Positions 45,181-56,651 of a DNA stretch of 64,000 nt are shown here, one piece after another; the stretch's first letter is position 1, and each line of letters begins with the position of its first letter. The notes beneath the pieces were generated by a model. The model saw only the letters and a list, made by a program, of their open reading frames with translations. It did not search any database and was not told the DNA's origin. The DNA is taken from assembly GCA_033439255.1 (NCBI GenBank), contig CM065883.1, positions 248,001 through 312,000 of the forward strand. Direction: 5' to 3'. This DNA is from Hericium rajendrae (lineage: Eukaryota > Basidiomycota > Agaricomycetes > Russulales > Hericiaceae). The position numbers and the translations under genes are program-made.

Positions 45181-46289
45181 CTATTTCTTCCTGTGGAGCT
45201 CAACTGGTCGTCGGAAACCTGGAATGGATGTTCACGTCTCAATATCCAAGAAATCGTATGACTGGTACTCACGGCCTTCTCCGACTTCACCGAGTCGTTC
45301 ACATGAAGTGAAACCAATCTCTTCCAGCAAATGCCCGAAATCATCCGGGCGAAGCTCCAGTTTTTTTGCGTTTTCTTGTAGTATCTGGGCGAAATATAAC
45401 TAAACAAATCCTTTCCAATTCGTAATGCGGGACTCACCGCATCGAGCTTCCGTGCCTTCGTATATGAGTCCCATTGCTGTGGCTCGAAGACGAACGTTCC
45501 GCCCGGCGCCAACGCATCATACACGCGCCGAAAGAACTTCTTCAGACCCTCGTCGCCGCCATTGAGATGGATCCACTTCGAGACAGAGAACCTAACCCTG
45601 CTCGTTAACCAATCGCCGCCTGAGATCGATGACGCGTACCCAACGATCACAGCGTACATGTCTGCATCCTCCGGAATGACTTCGTTCACCCAGTCTGCCC
45701 TCCTAAATGATACATTGTGAGGGAATTCCTCTGCGCCGGACGCCGCAGCTTCCACAGGCAGAATGGGCAATGGACCGAACATGTGCTGGCATGATGCTGG
45801 AAAGTAGTCCGCTTTGAGGATCTTCTTGTCATCGCGTTCGTCACGTCTTCGTTTCTTGTCCTGCCTGCGAGATATATCTTCAGTGTGATCGGAGGGTTCT
45901 TGAAAGCTCCAAAGCGCCCGGCGCCGCTTCCACGCCATCCGGACGAGCGCGTCGTCGATGTCAACCCCGACGACGCGTCGTGCGCCCATGATCTGTGCTG
46001 GAGTTACTCAGCTGCCTCTTTCTCCTCTTTGCACGCTTATGATCCCACTCACCTATCTGACAGGTCACCCATCCCTCATTACATCCCACGTCGAGCACAC
46101 GCGCGCCGAGGATGAGCTCGCGTGGGAGCAAAGCGAGCCGGGGGTCAAGTGAGCCAGGGTGATGGTTGTGGTACCTGCGCCACTACTTGAGCCTTGATTG
46201 TCGATGGGTGCTAATAACAGACAGCAGACGCACCCGTGATAGTTGTGGTAGTTTCCATGGGTAGGCGTGGTGGAATTGACTGATGTCAT
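45181..46289 (-). CDS. Bin3/MePCE-type RNA 5'-phosphate methyltransferase
   Basis: Six exons in transcript order (46,234-46,289, 46,053-46,174, 45,640-45,997, 45,438-45,591, 45,273-45,384, 45,181-45,218) give 279 aa in one frame. The start matches the family signature (HGNYHNYHGY). The SAM-binding motif is VLDVGCNEGWVT at residues 45-56, followed by GVDID. The Bin3-specific block is FPHNVSFRRADW, then SVSKWIHLNGGDEGLKKFF and GGTFVFEPQQWDSY. Relatives methylate the 5' gamma-phosphate of small nuclear RNAs such as 7SK or U6 and act in the nucleus. Length is short but complete for a fungal member. Confidence 0.9.
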
Positions 46290-46773
46290 CGGACGCTTGA
46301 CTATGATTGAACAATGTAGCGCTATGAAGTGGTTGAATGAAAGATAAGGGTAGAATCAGAGACTTTCTAGACGCACATTATGGTCTAGTGGTGCTTGGAA
46401 ATGAGAGCCCGAAAGAACGAGCGGGAGTCCAAGTCGGCGAGTCGCGTCGCGCAATTGAAGCCGATCGAACGATTGACGGTTCCCTTGACTTCGAACTTGT
46501 AGGTCCTGCCAGCGTCGAGTCAACCATCATCTGCATGCCCATTCACTCACCCATTACAATTCATTGCTTCCTTTCTGTGATTCAATTATCTTCTCATGAA
46601 GACGGTTCACATGGCAAGGCCACCGAAGACATGTTTAGCGCGCTCGGTATCAAGCTTCACTGACTGCGCAGCGCTTGTAAGACCCTTCAAGAAGCACCAC
46701 TGATGCTGCAGCCAAGATGGACGATTTTCCGACCTTTCTTTCGTGTTCTCTGTTTGAGAGTTGACGTTGAACT
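46290..46773. promoter_or_regulatory. Shared upstream region of divergent genes
   Basis: A 484-bp gap lies between the divergent methyltransferase and carboxypeptidase genes. One open frame (46,337-46,663) has no protein-like features and is not called. Confidence 0.4.
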
Positions 46774-49003
46774 ATGCTCACTATAGCTATATTTTTGGCA
46801 ATCACGCTGTCACGCGCAGTCTTCGCGGTCCGCGGCCAATGGCCTCTTGTCGACCCCATCAGCACCGAATCGGACCCAGCCGGCCACCCGAACATCGCAA
46901 GCCGTCTTGAGATAACGTCCTCTGCTAACGCCACGCTATTCTGCACACGAGATGGGGACAAATTCGAGTCTGGATATGTTCATCTCACCAATTACCTCGA
47001 CGTCGAGGACAAGCATATGTTTTGGTGGTGAGTTCCCTCGAAGTTTACCTTATTACATGAACGAGAAATGAGACATACGCAGGTTATTCAAAGCGCGCAA
47101 GGATCCTGAGAATGCACCCGTTGTTCTGGTCTTTGGAGGCGGGCCCGGAAGTTCAGGCCTCTTCCTCCCGTTCAGCGGCGCAGGGTAATCACCCGTCTCT
47201 TCCGTCGTTCGTGGATCTCCATGCTTATCCCCGATACCACAGCCCCTGCCGTCTTGTAGCTGGCGATGACCGGAATGGCACCGCGATTCCTTCTAACAAC
47301 TCCTGGACACGTGACTTCAATGTCCTCGCCATTGACCATGTGAGTTCCCATGCTTGATACGTTTAAACGGAAATGAGTGAGGCTGAGATCGGATAGCCTG
47401 TGGGCGTTGGATACTCTTACGGAGAGCCTGTCTCTCTACGCAACAGCAGCGCTCGCGCTGCGTGGGATGTGGATGATTTTCTGCAGGCTTTTTGGGCGTA
47501 AGCTTCTCTTCTTGCATCTGGCTGCAATTATCTGATAAGAGTGGCCTGGTAGAAATCATCTGGAACTGGCTAAGTACATAGTCGACTGTGTAGAAAGTAA
47601 CTTGCTTTCCTCACCATTGTACCATTCACCCCAGAAACAAGTTCCTTATCCAGTCTGCCTCGTATGGCGGGACGTAGTGCGTAACGCATTCGTTACCCTT
47701 TTCTATCGTATAGGCTCATCGTAGCTGGCTTGTAGCATCCCGCACATCGTCAACACCATCTTGGAGCGTAATCACGAGGCAAAGCGCTTGAGCCATTCGC
47801 GAAGCTCCAGATTTTTGAAAATGCCCGATTCTGTACGTTTCTATCTCTCAATCTTTTACGCTCTAATTCGTGCTCGCATTCAAACAGGTCGTCATGGGAA
47901 ATATCTGGAGCGATATCGCGACAAACTTCCGGTACGTTTACCAACGCCTTCTCGATAAAGCATTTATCTGAAGCCTTTTTTTCCTGAGGTGGTTTGTCAA
48001 GTCGAACTGCGATGACATCGGTGTTTTTAATGCCTCCGCATGTACTGCGCTCGTGTCTAGCCTGCCGGCATGCCTCGACGCCGTCGAGCTTGCACTAGAG
48101 CAACCTACGTTGAGAAACAAGCGTGATGTATACATGAAATGCGGAGAAATGATGGAGTTCGAAACGAAGAATGCGAAAAACCCATACGATGTACGGTATA
48201 ATGTAAGTCCTTCTCATTTTTTAGTCTAGTCGGGCGGGACGATCTGATGGTGTAATTATGCAGTGCACAAGGGATGACTGCTTTCCTCAGCACGAGTGGC
48301 TGTCGCGCGTCGGGAACTCGAGCGAGATACGAAAAGCGGTATGTATCACCTGCAGGCCATCTCCGTTATGCATCCCTGATTTATTGCGCAGACTGGTGTT
48401 CCAGACTGGGTGGACTACAATTATTTCGCTCAAGACACCATTGGCGCGCTGTTCGCTAAAAACGGCGACCAGTGCGCACACTTTCAGTCGTGTAGGTCGA
48501 TGTACAATGCTGACCAATTGGCGACAGTATGCAACAGGCATACAAGCTCCTCGCCCCGGCCATCAACGCCGGCATGCGTTTGCTCGTGTATAATGGCAAC
48601 ACCGATGGCGTCTGCGCATGGCGTTCGAACCTCGCATGGGTGTGCATCGTGTTCTTCCATAGGCCTCTGAGGGTAATTACTTACACACGACGCAGATGAA
48701 GCTGCTCAAGACCAGGCACCAAGATGCATTCCGCGAAGCCCGCGCAGTAACATATCCTGGCGTCGGGTGGTTCCAGAAAGCGGGTGCGGGTGGTGCGGGC
48801 GAGTATACGTTCTTGAGCATCAAGGATGCGGGACATTGTGCGTGCTTCTCTGTTTTCGTAGTTTTATAAGCTGAACCCGTATGCACTATGTATGCTGCTT
48901 AGTCATGGAGTGGGATCAGCAAGCGATCTTCCAGGAGTTCCTGGTGAAGTGGGTAGCGAATGAACCATTCACGACCTCAGGAGAGGTGGTCGATGACATG
49001 TAG
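46774..49003 (+). CDS. Serine carboxypeptidase (peptidase family S10)
   Basis: Fourteen exons: 46,774-47,027, 47,083-47,184, 47,243-47,339, 47,397-47,497, 47,553-47,573, 47,635-47,676, 47,736-47,832, 47,888-47,931, 47,989-48,202, 48,264-48,338, 48,392-48,471, 48,528-48,639, 48,696-48,837, 48,903-49,003. They total 494 codons, 493 aa. A signal peptide spans about residues 1-18 (MLTIAIFLAITLSRAVFA). GGGPGSSGLF marks the oxyanion region. The catalytic triad is Ser201 (SASYGGTY), Asp402 (YNGNTDGV) and His460 (DAGHF). The enzyme should remove C-terminal residues from peptides in vacuole or secretome. Exon 5 is only 21 nt. The introns (53-65 bp) split nearly every conserved motif. Confidence 0.92.
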
Positions 49004-49170
49004 ACAGCGAAGACCGACGTTGAGGCTGCCGAAATGTGATGTTCTCGCCTTTTGATCACGTTCATGCCTTTGGATAATGTTCATGCCTGTTGGAGTGCAA
49101 TTTTGTTCATATTAGCAACAGATACGTGGATTTCGAACTGCTGAGCAATGTCTCCGTAAGCGGTTATCAG

Positions 49171-50500
49171 TCAATCAACGTCAACTTCGTCGTCGTCATT
49201 CTCAAACAGAAGGATAACGCCCGCCCGCCTTGCCATCTCCTTCGCCTCTACCTCCTTCACGTGAGAGTAGGTCACCAATCCACGTAGAACAGCGCACTGT
49301 CCTTGCAGATAATTCTGTATCATGACACTTATCTCTGGTCTTATGCCCTCGGCCGGCACCCGTTGCAGCAGGCAGCATGCACGCTCCATTGATATGCTCT
49401 CTAGTACCCCCGCAGCGTCAAGCACGACCGCCCACTCGCTATCGCCACCCGCATGTGGTCGGAGTTTGGCCACGATCGTGTCCCATAGTTTCTGTGTCTG
49501 CGCGCTGGAGAGCAGGCCAATTTCGAATAAACCTGAGGTAGACCCTCCGAGGTTGAGGAGGATGGTATCATCTGGGTTGGACGGAATGGTAAAGCCGTGG
49601 CCAAGCATGAGTTCCACGTTGGGTTCAGGGCCGTAGTTGTTGAAGACTTCAGCATTGATGGAGTACGGCAACTGGTGGATCAGATAGATAACCGGCTCGG
49701 AGGAGTCCGCTTTTGAGGAGGGCGGATCATTGACGTTCCATGAAACTGGCTGAGCGGGAGCATCGATTGATTTCACAAAAGGGCGGAAAGAGGATCATCC
49801 TGGATTATCTCACCAGGTGAGTTCGTGCGACCAGACTTCCGCAACGACCGTCGACATTGCGTCTATTCTGCTTTCCAGTCGGCTTTACGCTATTGAGCCG
49901 CGATATACAAATCTATGCCTCTGATCGCCTCGATCTAGGCATCAGTGAGATGCAGCGATGTATGGAATTGATCGGGCGTAGGGAGCCTATCGAAGCAGGG
50001 CTTGTGCGCAAACTCCGGGTGTCTCTTTTCGTGGATAGAAAAATCGAATATGAAGATTTTAACCGTGGGGTCGAAAGAAATCCACGTACTTCTCAAGATC
50101 AACGATCCAGTGAAAGCAGATGTACACGCGTATAAGCTGGAGCTCGCTTTATCGGTTGACGACTCCGAGGTCTTCATTCTTGAGCCGTTTGAGTAAGGCG
50201 CCCTTCGATAGGGCGGGGGAGGTAAGTTCATTGCGAGGGAGAAGAATCAAGGAAGGAAGTGACAATCGTACACGTGCTGTCCGCTTCGAGCGCTTCAGCC
50301 ACGACTCAGGCGCAACTTTGCTAAACCCGCCAAAGACAAGTTGCTAGCCCAATGCGAGCCCGCCTTCACTACCAGAACACGTCGGAAGCCAAAATGAAGT
50401 ATATTCACATACCTTGAGCATAATCGACCTTCGGATGGAAATGTATGCCATGCGAGGCAAGCCACTTCCTGATTGCGACAACTTTCCCTTGCTCGATAGG
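49171..50500 (-). pseudogene. Decayed SET-domain (RKM/SETD-type) lysine methyltransferase gene
   Basis: Minus-strand fragments of one family appear in order. An N-terminal exon lies near 50,420-50,500 (KVVAIRKWLASHGIHFHPKV). A middle block at about 49,935-50,010 has FDRLPTPDQFHTSLHLTDA. The C-terminal part is 49,171-49,776, with INAEVFNNYGPEPNVELMLG (SET core end) and a Rubisco-methyltransferase substrate-binding-like tail. In-frame stops lie at 49,935-49,937, 49,890-49,892 and 49,863-49,865. The segment before QPVSWNV, which should hold the NH..C-type core, is largely missing. I therefore call it a pseudogene. Its C-terminal 201-codon frame is still open. Confidence 0.7.
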
Positions 50501-50856
50501 GTCGGGTCTTGTCCTGCATTGTGTCCTGCTTCCAGCACTGGGCTAGCTAGGATGAACAAGTTCCAGCGAATTTCTAGCGACGTTCCCGCCTCGGTCAGTA
50601 TTCTGGATAGTATTCCGAAAATAAGTGATCGCTAACGGCCCGTTACATTGAGGGCCAAGGCACTTTAGGCTGCGCAGCGCCCGACGCAGCAGCAGGACTC
50701 AATTCATGATCGATATCCGATCCTCCGAGATGTCTTTGAAATACTACGTAGCAGTGAATAAGCAGCATTCCAGCCACCCCCATTGTCACCGAAGAACTAT
50801 CTTAAGTACCGGCCTTCGACACAGCTGCGAGGCCAATTGAAGCCCGCTCTCCAACG

Positions 50857-53051
50857 ATGAGAACCATGCCCCACATTTCTGCTTCATCATTTATACCTCT
50901 AATGCAGAACGTAACGGAAGCGACGAGACGGCTTTCACCGTCAGATGTTGCTATTACCGTTGTAGGGACCAGCTTTGTGAGCCTGCTTTCGCCCTTCTCT
51001 CCGGATTTTCACCGTGACCGACCACATCCTCCACTCAGGTAACCTATCTTATTTTGAAGCGCTATGAGCCGCAGGAGTATTTCTTTACAACCATCTTCCT
51101 TATGTTCGTCTGCGTCCCGGTCCTTCTCGTTCTACCTCTACAGAGTATCCTGCAGAGCACACCACTCTCCATCCTCGCTGCTTATACTTCTCACTGGACC
51201 CTGATTCTCCTCTTCACCACCGCCTACCGTCTCTCGCCGTTCCACCCGCTTGCAGGCTATCCGGGCCCCCTGCTTCCGCGACTGACAAAATGGTGGACCG
51301 CATACCAGATTGCGCAGCACGGTCAGATGCACCTCAAATACCAGCAGCTGTTCCAGCAATATGGAGACTACGTGCGCGTGGGGCCGAACGAGCTCTGCAT
51401 ACGGGACGGCGGGGTAGTTCACAACGTACTCGGGACGACCGGTCTGCCGAAAGGCCCTTGTGCGTGGCTCATTGTCCTCTATCCGGACCCGTCATTGCTT
51501 ACATTGTGCTGAGAATAGATTTCAGTAATCGCGCAGTCCCGCCAACGCTTCTAAGCGAGCGTGATCCTGCTGCGCATGCGGTGCGGCGCAAGCCATGGGC
51601 TCGGGGGTTGACGACGCAGGCGATCAAGGACTATGAACTTATCGTCTCCCGACGACTCGAACAGCTCACCACTTGCATTGAGAAGAAGGTCACTCAGAAT
51701 GTGAATGAGATGGCCGACGGGACTACCAAAGGTGCAGTATTGAATATTGCGAAGTGGATGAGCTTCTTCACGTAAGTGATCTGTCCTTTTGAGGATGTTA
51801 TGCCGAAGACAACCGGGACTCATGATTTGACTAGCACGGACTTCATGGGCGATATGGCGTTTGGCGGCGGCTTCGAGCTACTGCAGACGGAGCGCGACAT
51901 ACAAGGCATTTGGGAGATCATGGAAGGCGGAATCAAGTACGTATTATCCCACCTTCCTTACTTTCCCTATTTGACATTGGTCATGGCGGTTTCGCAGATC
52001 TCTTGCAATGGTGTCACATATTCCTTGGATGCTCAAGTTCCTCAACGCTGTCTCCGGTGGCAAGGAGGCGATCGAACGCGCACGGAGACTCGGGCGCAGG
52101 AAGGTTAGTGAGCGGCTCAAACTTGGTGCAAGCCGAAAGGATTTGTTTTACTACCTCGTGCGTGCAATCCATTCTTTGCCGTCTGCTTACCTGACGCCGG
52201 CGATGCAGACCGACGAAGAAGGTACGAGTCACGTCCGACCATCAGATGCCGCGCTCGCAAGCGACGGTCTTCTTGCGATCATAGCGGGCTCGGACACGAC
52301 TTCGACCACGCTCACGGCGCTGTTCTGTAACCTCGTCAAGAATCCGCAGGCGTATGCGAGTCTTCAGCGCGAGATCGACGCGAACTTCGCGCGCGGGGAG
52401 CTGCCGCTCGATGTGAACAAGATGGCAGAGATGGGCTATCTCAATGCATGCATGTAAGTGGGGGCTTGAGATTATTCTTTCCATATCTGAACTGCTCACA
52501 TATGATTGATCGACAGAAGCGAGACCTTGCGGCTGTTTCCCGCTCTTCCATCCGGCTCGCCACGATACGTTCCGCTTGGAGGCAGTCCTAAAGTCCTCGG
52601 AAGACAGTACGCTCTCTTCAACCGAATTAGTGCTGCACGATTTGATGTCTGCACCATCAGCGTCGTCCCCGAGGGCACGCAGGTCCTGCTGCACACCTGG
52701 GCGATCCACCGTGACCCACGCTATTTTTCGCCGTCGCCAGACTCCTTTATCCCAGAGCGCTGGCTCACACCCGACGAGCTTTCCTGCGCAGGCATTGACA
52801 CATCCAAGGTGCTTCCTCCTGAAATTACCGTGCACGATGTCAACGCGTACTTTCCGTTCTCAATCGGCCCCGCGAACTGCGTCGGCAAGAATCTTGCGTT
52901 AATGGAGATGCGCATGGTCGTGTGCCAGCTGTTGCACTTGTTCCGCTTCTCACGGTTTGAAGGCGGCCGAGTAGATGAATGGGAGCAAGATCTGCAAGGA
53001 ATATTTCATCTACAAGAAGCCGGACGTTTCGTTCGGGTAGAACGCCGGTAG
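50857..53051 (+). CDS. Cytochrome P450 monooxygenase 1
   Basis: Eight exons (50,857-50,976, 51,039-51,459, 51,519-51,771, 51,835-51,936, 51,998-52,157, 52,209-52,453, 52,517-52,606, 52,661-53,051) give 593 aa in one frame. Hydrophobic N-terminal segments (IFLMFVCVPVLLVLPL) point to an ER membrane anchor. The proline hinge is YPGPLLPRL. The I-helix motif is AGSDTTSTT, ExxR is ETLR, then PERW, and the heme loop is FSIGPANCVG with Cys537 as thiolate ligand. It should be a heme-dependent oxygenase partnered by P450 reductase; substrate unknown. It is a close tandem relative of the gene at 54,202. Confidence 0.93.
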
Positions 53052-54201
53052 GCTCGGTGAGATGGAGATGTGAGCGCTAGGATGGATTGACGAGGAGAAT
53101 GTACGTTATCTTCTTTACATCATGTTTGTTTCAATACTTGCACACCTTCTCGCTCTGAGGTTATGGCTATGAGGAAGATGGATAAGTATTGGGACATCAT
53201 ATCAATTGCCGTTTGAGTTTATCTTGACTTGAAATGTACATTTAGCAATCCACCAGCTCTTTCCCTCAATATTCCATGCTAAGCTTCAAGTGCCGTCTGC
53301 TTATGACGTAGCTTAGTATCACTCTTGCTCATGATCAACGAATTGCAGCGCCGTGTGTTGTATAGGATGACATGTTACCTCGTATAGGATATTTGGTCAT
53401 GGCTTAACGAGGGAAAGCGAGCAATGTACCGGTGCCATTGTGGTTTCGATTCCGACGCAAGAAGGACAGTGAGCTGATCTGCCCTAGTGGATTGGGCTGT
53501 TCGAAGTATCGAAGTGCCCGGATGTTGACCGAATGCTGATCCCCTTCCAAATGATATGTTGGCGGCGGTCGGCAACTTGACCGGAATCGGCGCGGCGACA
53601 CAACTTGCCGAATTGACCGATCAGACGCAGATTGGATGAACACCGAGGAGATTGGTACAAGTGTTCTGCCCTTCTGTTATGTACTTATCCATACCGCCGC
53701 GCAGGTTTCGAGTCTCCGTGAGCTATGTCTTGCGCATTTCACCGATCGTGCTTATCTTCACATCATGTCTCGTACTAGACAGGTTCGACAGCATGCCTTA
53801 AGAGTCTTAGACTGCTGCTATCGGGGATTCCTACGGTCATCATGCCACAAGACAGCACGTTCCCCCAAAGGGTCCGATATGTACGCTGTGCTGTTTGATT
53901 TCATCCGAGCCCGGCGATGTGGCGCACAGCGTTTGTGGCTCGGGTAGGCGTCCCTCGCATCTCCAGTGCAGGAACTCCCGCTCTTGCAGCACCGCACATC
54001 CCGCTGCTTCTTGTGTCCATACCCCGCGGAGCCGGACCCGTTCATAAAGAAGGCCATCTGACCCAAATCAGACCAGCGGTATGAATTCGGCGCGTTTCTC
54101 GGATGCTGATCAACGTTATAGCCTGCCCTGAGCTGGCGGCATATAAGCGTTCGCTCAGAACCTGTCAATGCGAGACTCATTTGCCCTCGAGCCCGTCGTT
54201 C
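53052..54201. other. Intergenic between tandem P450 genes
   Basis: About 1.15 kb without a supported gene. A TATA box for the second P450 lies at its right end (54,142-54,146). Confidence 0.5.
54142..54146 (+). promoter_or_regulatory. TATA box of P450 gene 2
   Basis: CATATAAGCG lies 56-60 bp upstream of the chosen ATG at 54,202. Confidence 0.5.
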
Positions 54202-56437
54202 ATGGGGATCACTTCTTATCATGATCTGGACCGCTGCATTTTGAGCATGGGCCATCAACTCACTCGTATAGATGCGCTTGTTATCGTGCTTGGTACGAGC
54301 TTTGTACGTCATTCCGTCTTGAGATCATCTCTCTACTGACAACTAGACTCATTTTCACCATGACAGTGTTCATACCTTGTTTTTCATCGTTATGAGCCTC
54401 AACGAGTTCCTCTACTAGTCTTTCTACTCGTAGCCTTGCCTGCACTACTAATACTCCCTCTTTCGGCTGTGTTCTCCGGTATATTCGCAGCGACACTAGT
54501 TGCCTATGGATCCTACTGGGCGCTCCTTGTACTCTACACAGCGGCCTACCGCCTTTCACCATTCCATCCTCTGGCGAAATATCCCGGGCCACTCCTTCCG
54601 CGTCTCTCGAAATGGATCATTGCACGGAAGTCTACAAGGGGAAGGACCTATTTGTGGTACCACGCCTTGCATCAGCAATATGGGGATGTTGTGCGAGTCG
54701 GCAAGTATAGGTTATGGCGAATTATGCGGGGATGCTTACGAATCATCTGTTATGCAGGGCCCAATGAATTGTCCTTCGGCCATGCATCAGCCATCCCTGA
54801 CATTCTGGGCGGAGCAGGCGCGATGTCGGGCCTTCCCAAAGGACCCTGTACGTTTCCATTTCGTCGTGCCATTAGGATCTACATATTTCTCACACTGAGG
54901 CGCTACACACAGACTGGGCGCACCGTGACTATCCTGCGAATCTCATCGCAGAACGTGCTCTGGCGCGTCACGCGGTCCTGCGCAAGGAATGGAGTCGAGG
55001 CTTCACAACGCTGGCATTGAAGGACTATGAACCGATGGTAATGGGGCGCGTGCGACAATTACTCGAGTCTCTCCAAGAGCGGTGTTCTTTCGGTGAGAAG
55101 GGGACCGTATTGGACATGGCGTCGTGGGCGAGCTACTTTGCGTGGGTTTCTATCGTGTTTAGATTCCTGAAGATCAGTGGCGCTGACGGATTTCAATCTT
55201 ACCTCAGGACGGATTTCATGGGAGATATCATGTAAGAAAGATTCGCGGGCGCCCATTACGGATCCGCATTGACATATATGTCCAGGTTCGGAGGCGGCTT
55301 CGAGCTGATGGAACACGGAGGGGATAAGCACGGTCTTTGGGACTTCCTCGAATCAGGATTAGAGTATGTTCTTCTCCTTCCCTGCGGGTAGCAGATCGGC
55401 TACGGCATTCCTTCCTTATGGATGAATTAATTATGGCACTTCTGTAGATCCCTGGCATTCCTATCCCACGTATCCTGGGCGATTCCATACCTCCGCCTAG
55501 TTCCCGGCAGCGGTCAGAGCGTTGTCCGCTTTCGTTCCTTCGGCCGCCAGAAAGTTCACGAAAGGCTTCGTCTTGGCGCGAAGAGGAAGGATCTGTTCTA
55601 CTACCTCGTTCGTACAGCCTCTTTCGTCCTCGCGTCCGTCGGCTCTGATACCGGTTTGCGTTAGAGCGGCGAAGACCAGACGGGCAAGGCTGCACGTCCC
55701 GCAGCTGAAGTCGCGAACGACGGCATCCTCGCGATCATCGCCGGCTCCGATACCACCGCAACGATTCTATCGGCACTGGTGTTCCACCTTCTTTCCAATT
55801 CCATCGCCTACGAGCGACTGCAGGCGGAGGTCGATGCGGCATTCCCGCAAGACGAGGAACCGCATGATACGGCAAAGATGGCGGGCATGGAGTATCTAAA
55901 TGCGTGTCTGTACGTGCCTTCTTCCCCTTCTAAGAGCCTAAGCATCGTCTGACTTGCTCTGGATGACAGTAATGAGGCACTCAGGTTGACACCGGCAATC
56001 CCGAATGGCTCGCCGCGCGGGGTTCCTCTGGGTGAAGGGCCACAGATCATCAGCGCGCAGTAAGCACTAGTCCTCTTTCGATTTGCTCCATCTGACCACA
56101 AATTCTCAGCGTCGTGCCCGAGGGAACCCAGGTATTCGTGCATACATGGACGGTTCACCGCGATCCCCGTAATTTTCCGCACCCGACGTCATACATCCCC
56201 GAGCGCTGGTTCTCCGCCGAGAACAATACCGCCGCGTTCATTCCGTTCTCGCACGGCCCCTCGAACTGCGTTGGCAAAAACCTTGCGCTGATGGAGATGC
56301 GCATGGTCGTGTGCGCGTTGCTGCAGCGCTTCGAATTGCGCCCGGCAGAGGGGTTTGAGCGGTGGGAGGATAGCTTGGAGGATTATTTCGTATTCAAGAA
56401 GAGTTCGCTGCCAGTGCGCTTTATACCACGGGGATGA
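54202..56437 (+). CDS. Cytochrome P450 monooxygenase 2
   Basis: Ten exons (54,202-54,303, 54,367-54,700, 54,758-54,847, 54,913-55,141, 55,209-55,232, 55,286-55,363, 55,448-55,607, 55,665-55,909, 55,970-56,059, 56,110-56,437) give 559 aa. The hydrophobic N-terminal anchor (VALPALLILPLSAVFSGIF) precedes YPGPLLPRLSK. The I-helix is AGSDTTATI, ExxR is EALR, then PERW, and the heme loop is FSHGPSNCVG with Cys504. It is a tandem paralogue of the gene at 50,857, with two introns that copy lacks. One (54,701-54,757) appears to start GC instead of GT. Exon 5 is only 24 nt. Substrate unknown. Confidence 0.92.
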
Positions 56438-56651
56438 CGTTTATTGGATGCATTGTTTCAGCTCTGGTTTCGTAGACGCTATGTCCCGCATATAACACAG
56501 TACTATAATGGTCTCTCGATATATCACCCATATGATGATACATCTAGCTTCATTAACGCTCTTTGCATTCTAGCTAACCCAGTGAGTGATGCCACTTCAA
56601 AGGGACAATTACAACACACAGTATACACTTCTAGATCCCTCGACCTGGGCA

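Noticed and set aside
46337-46663. 108-codon frame between divergent genes
   Set aside because: No domain or composition signal. It lies in a promoter interval.
49857-50196. Plus-strand gene suggested by open frames
   Set aside because: The minus strand of the same stretch carries recognisable SET-protein motifs, so the plus frames are antisense of the pseudogene.
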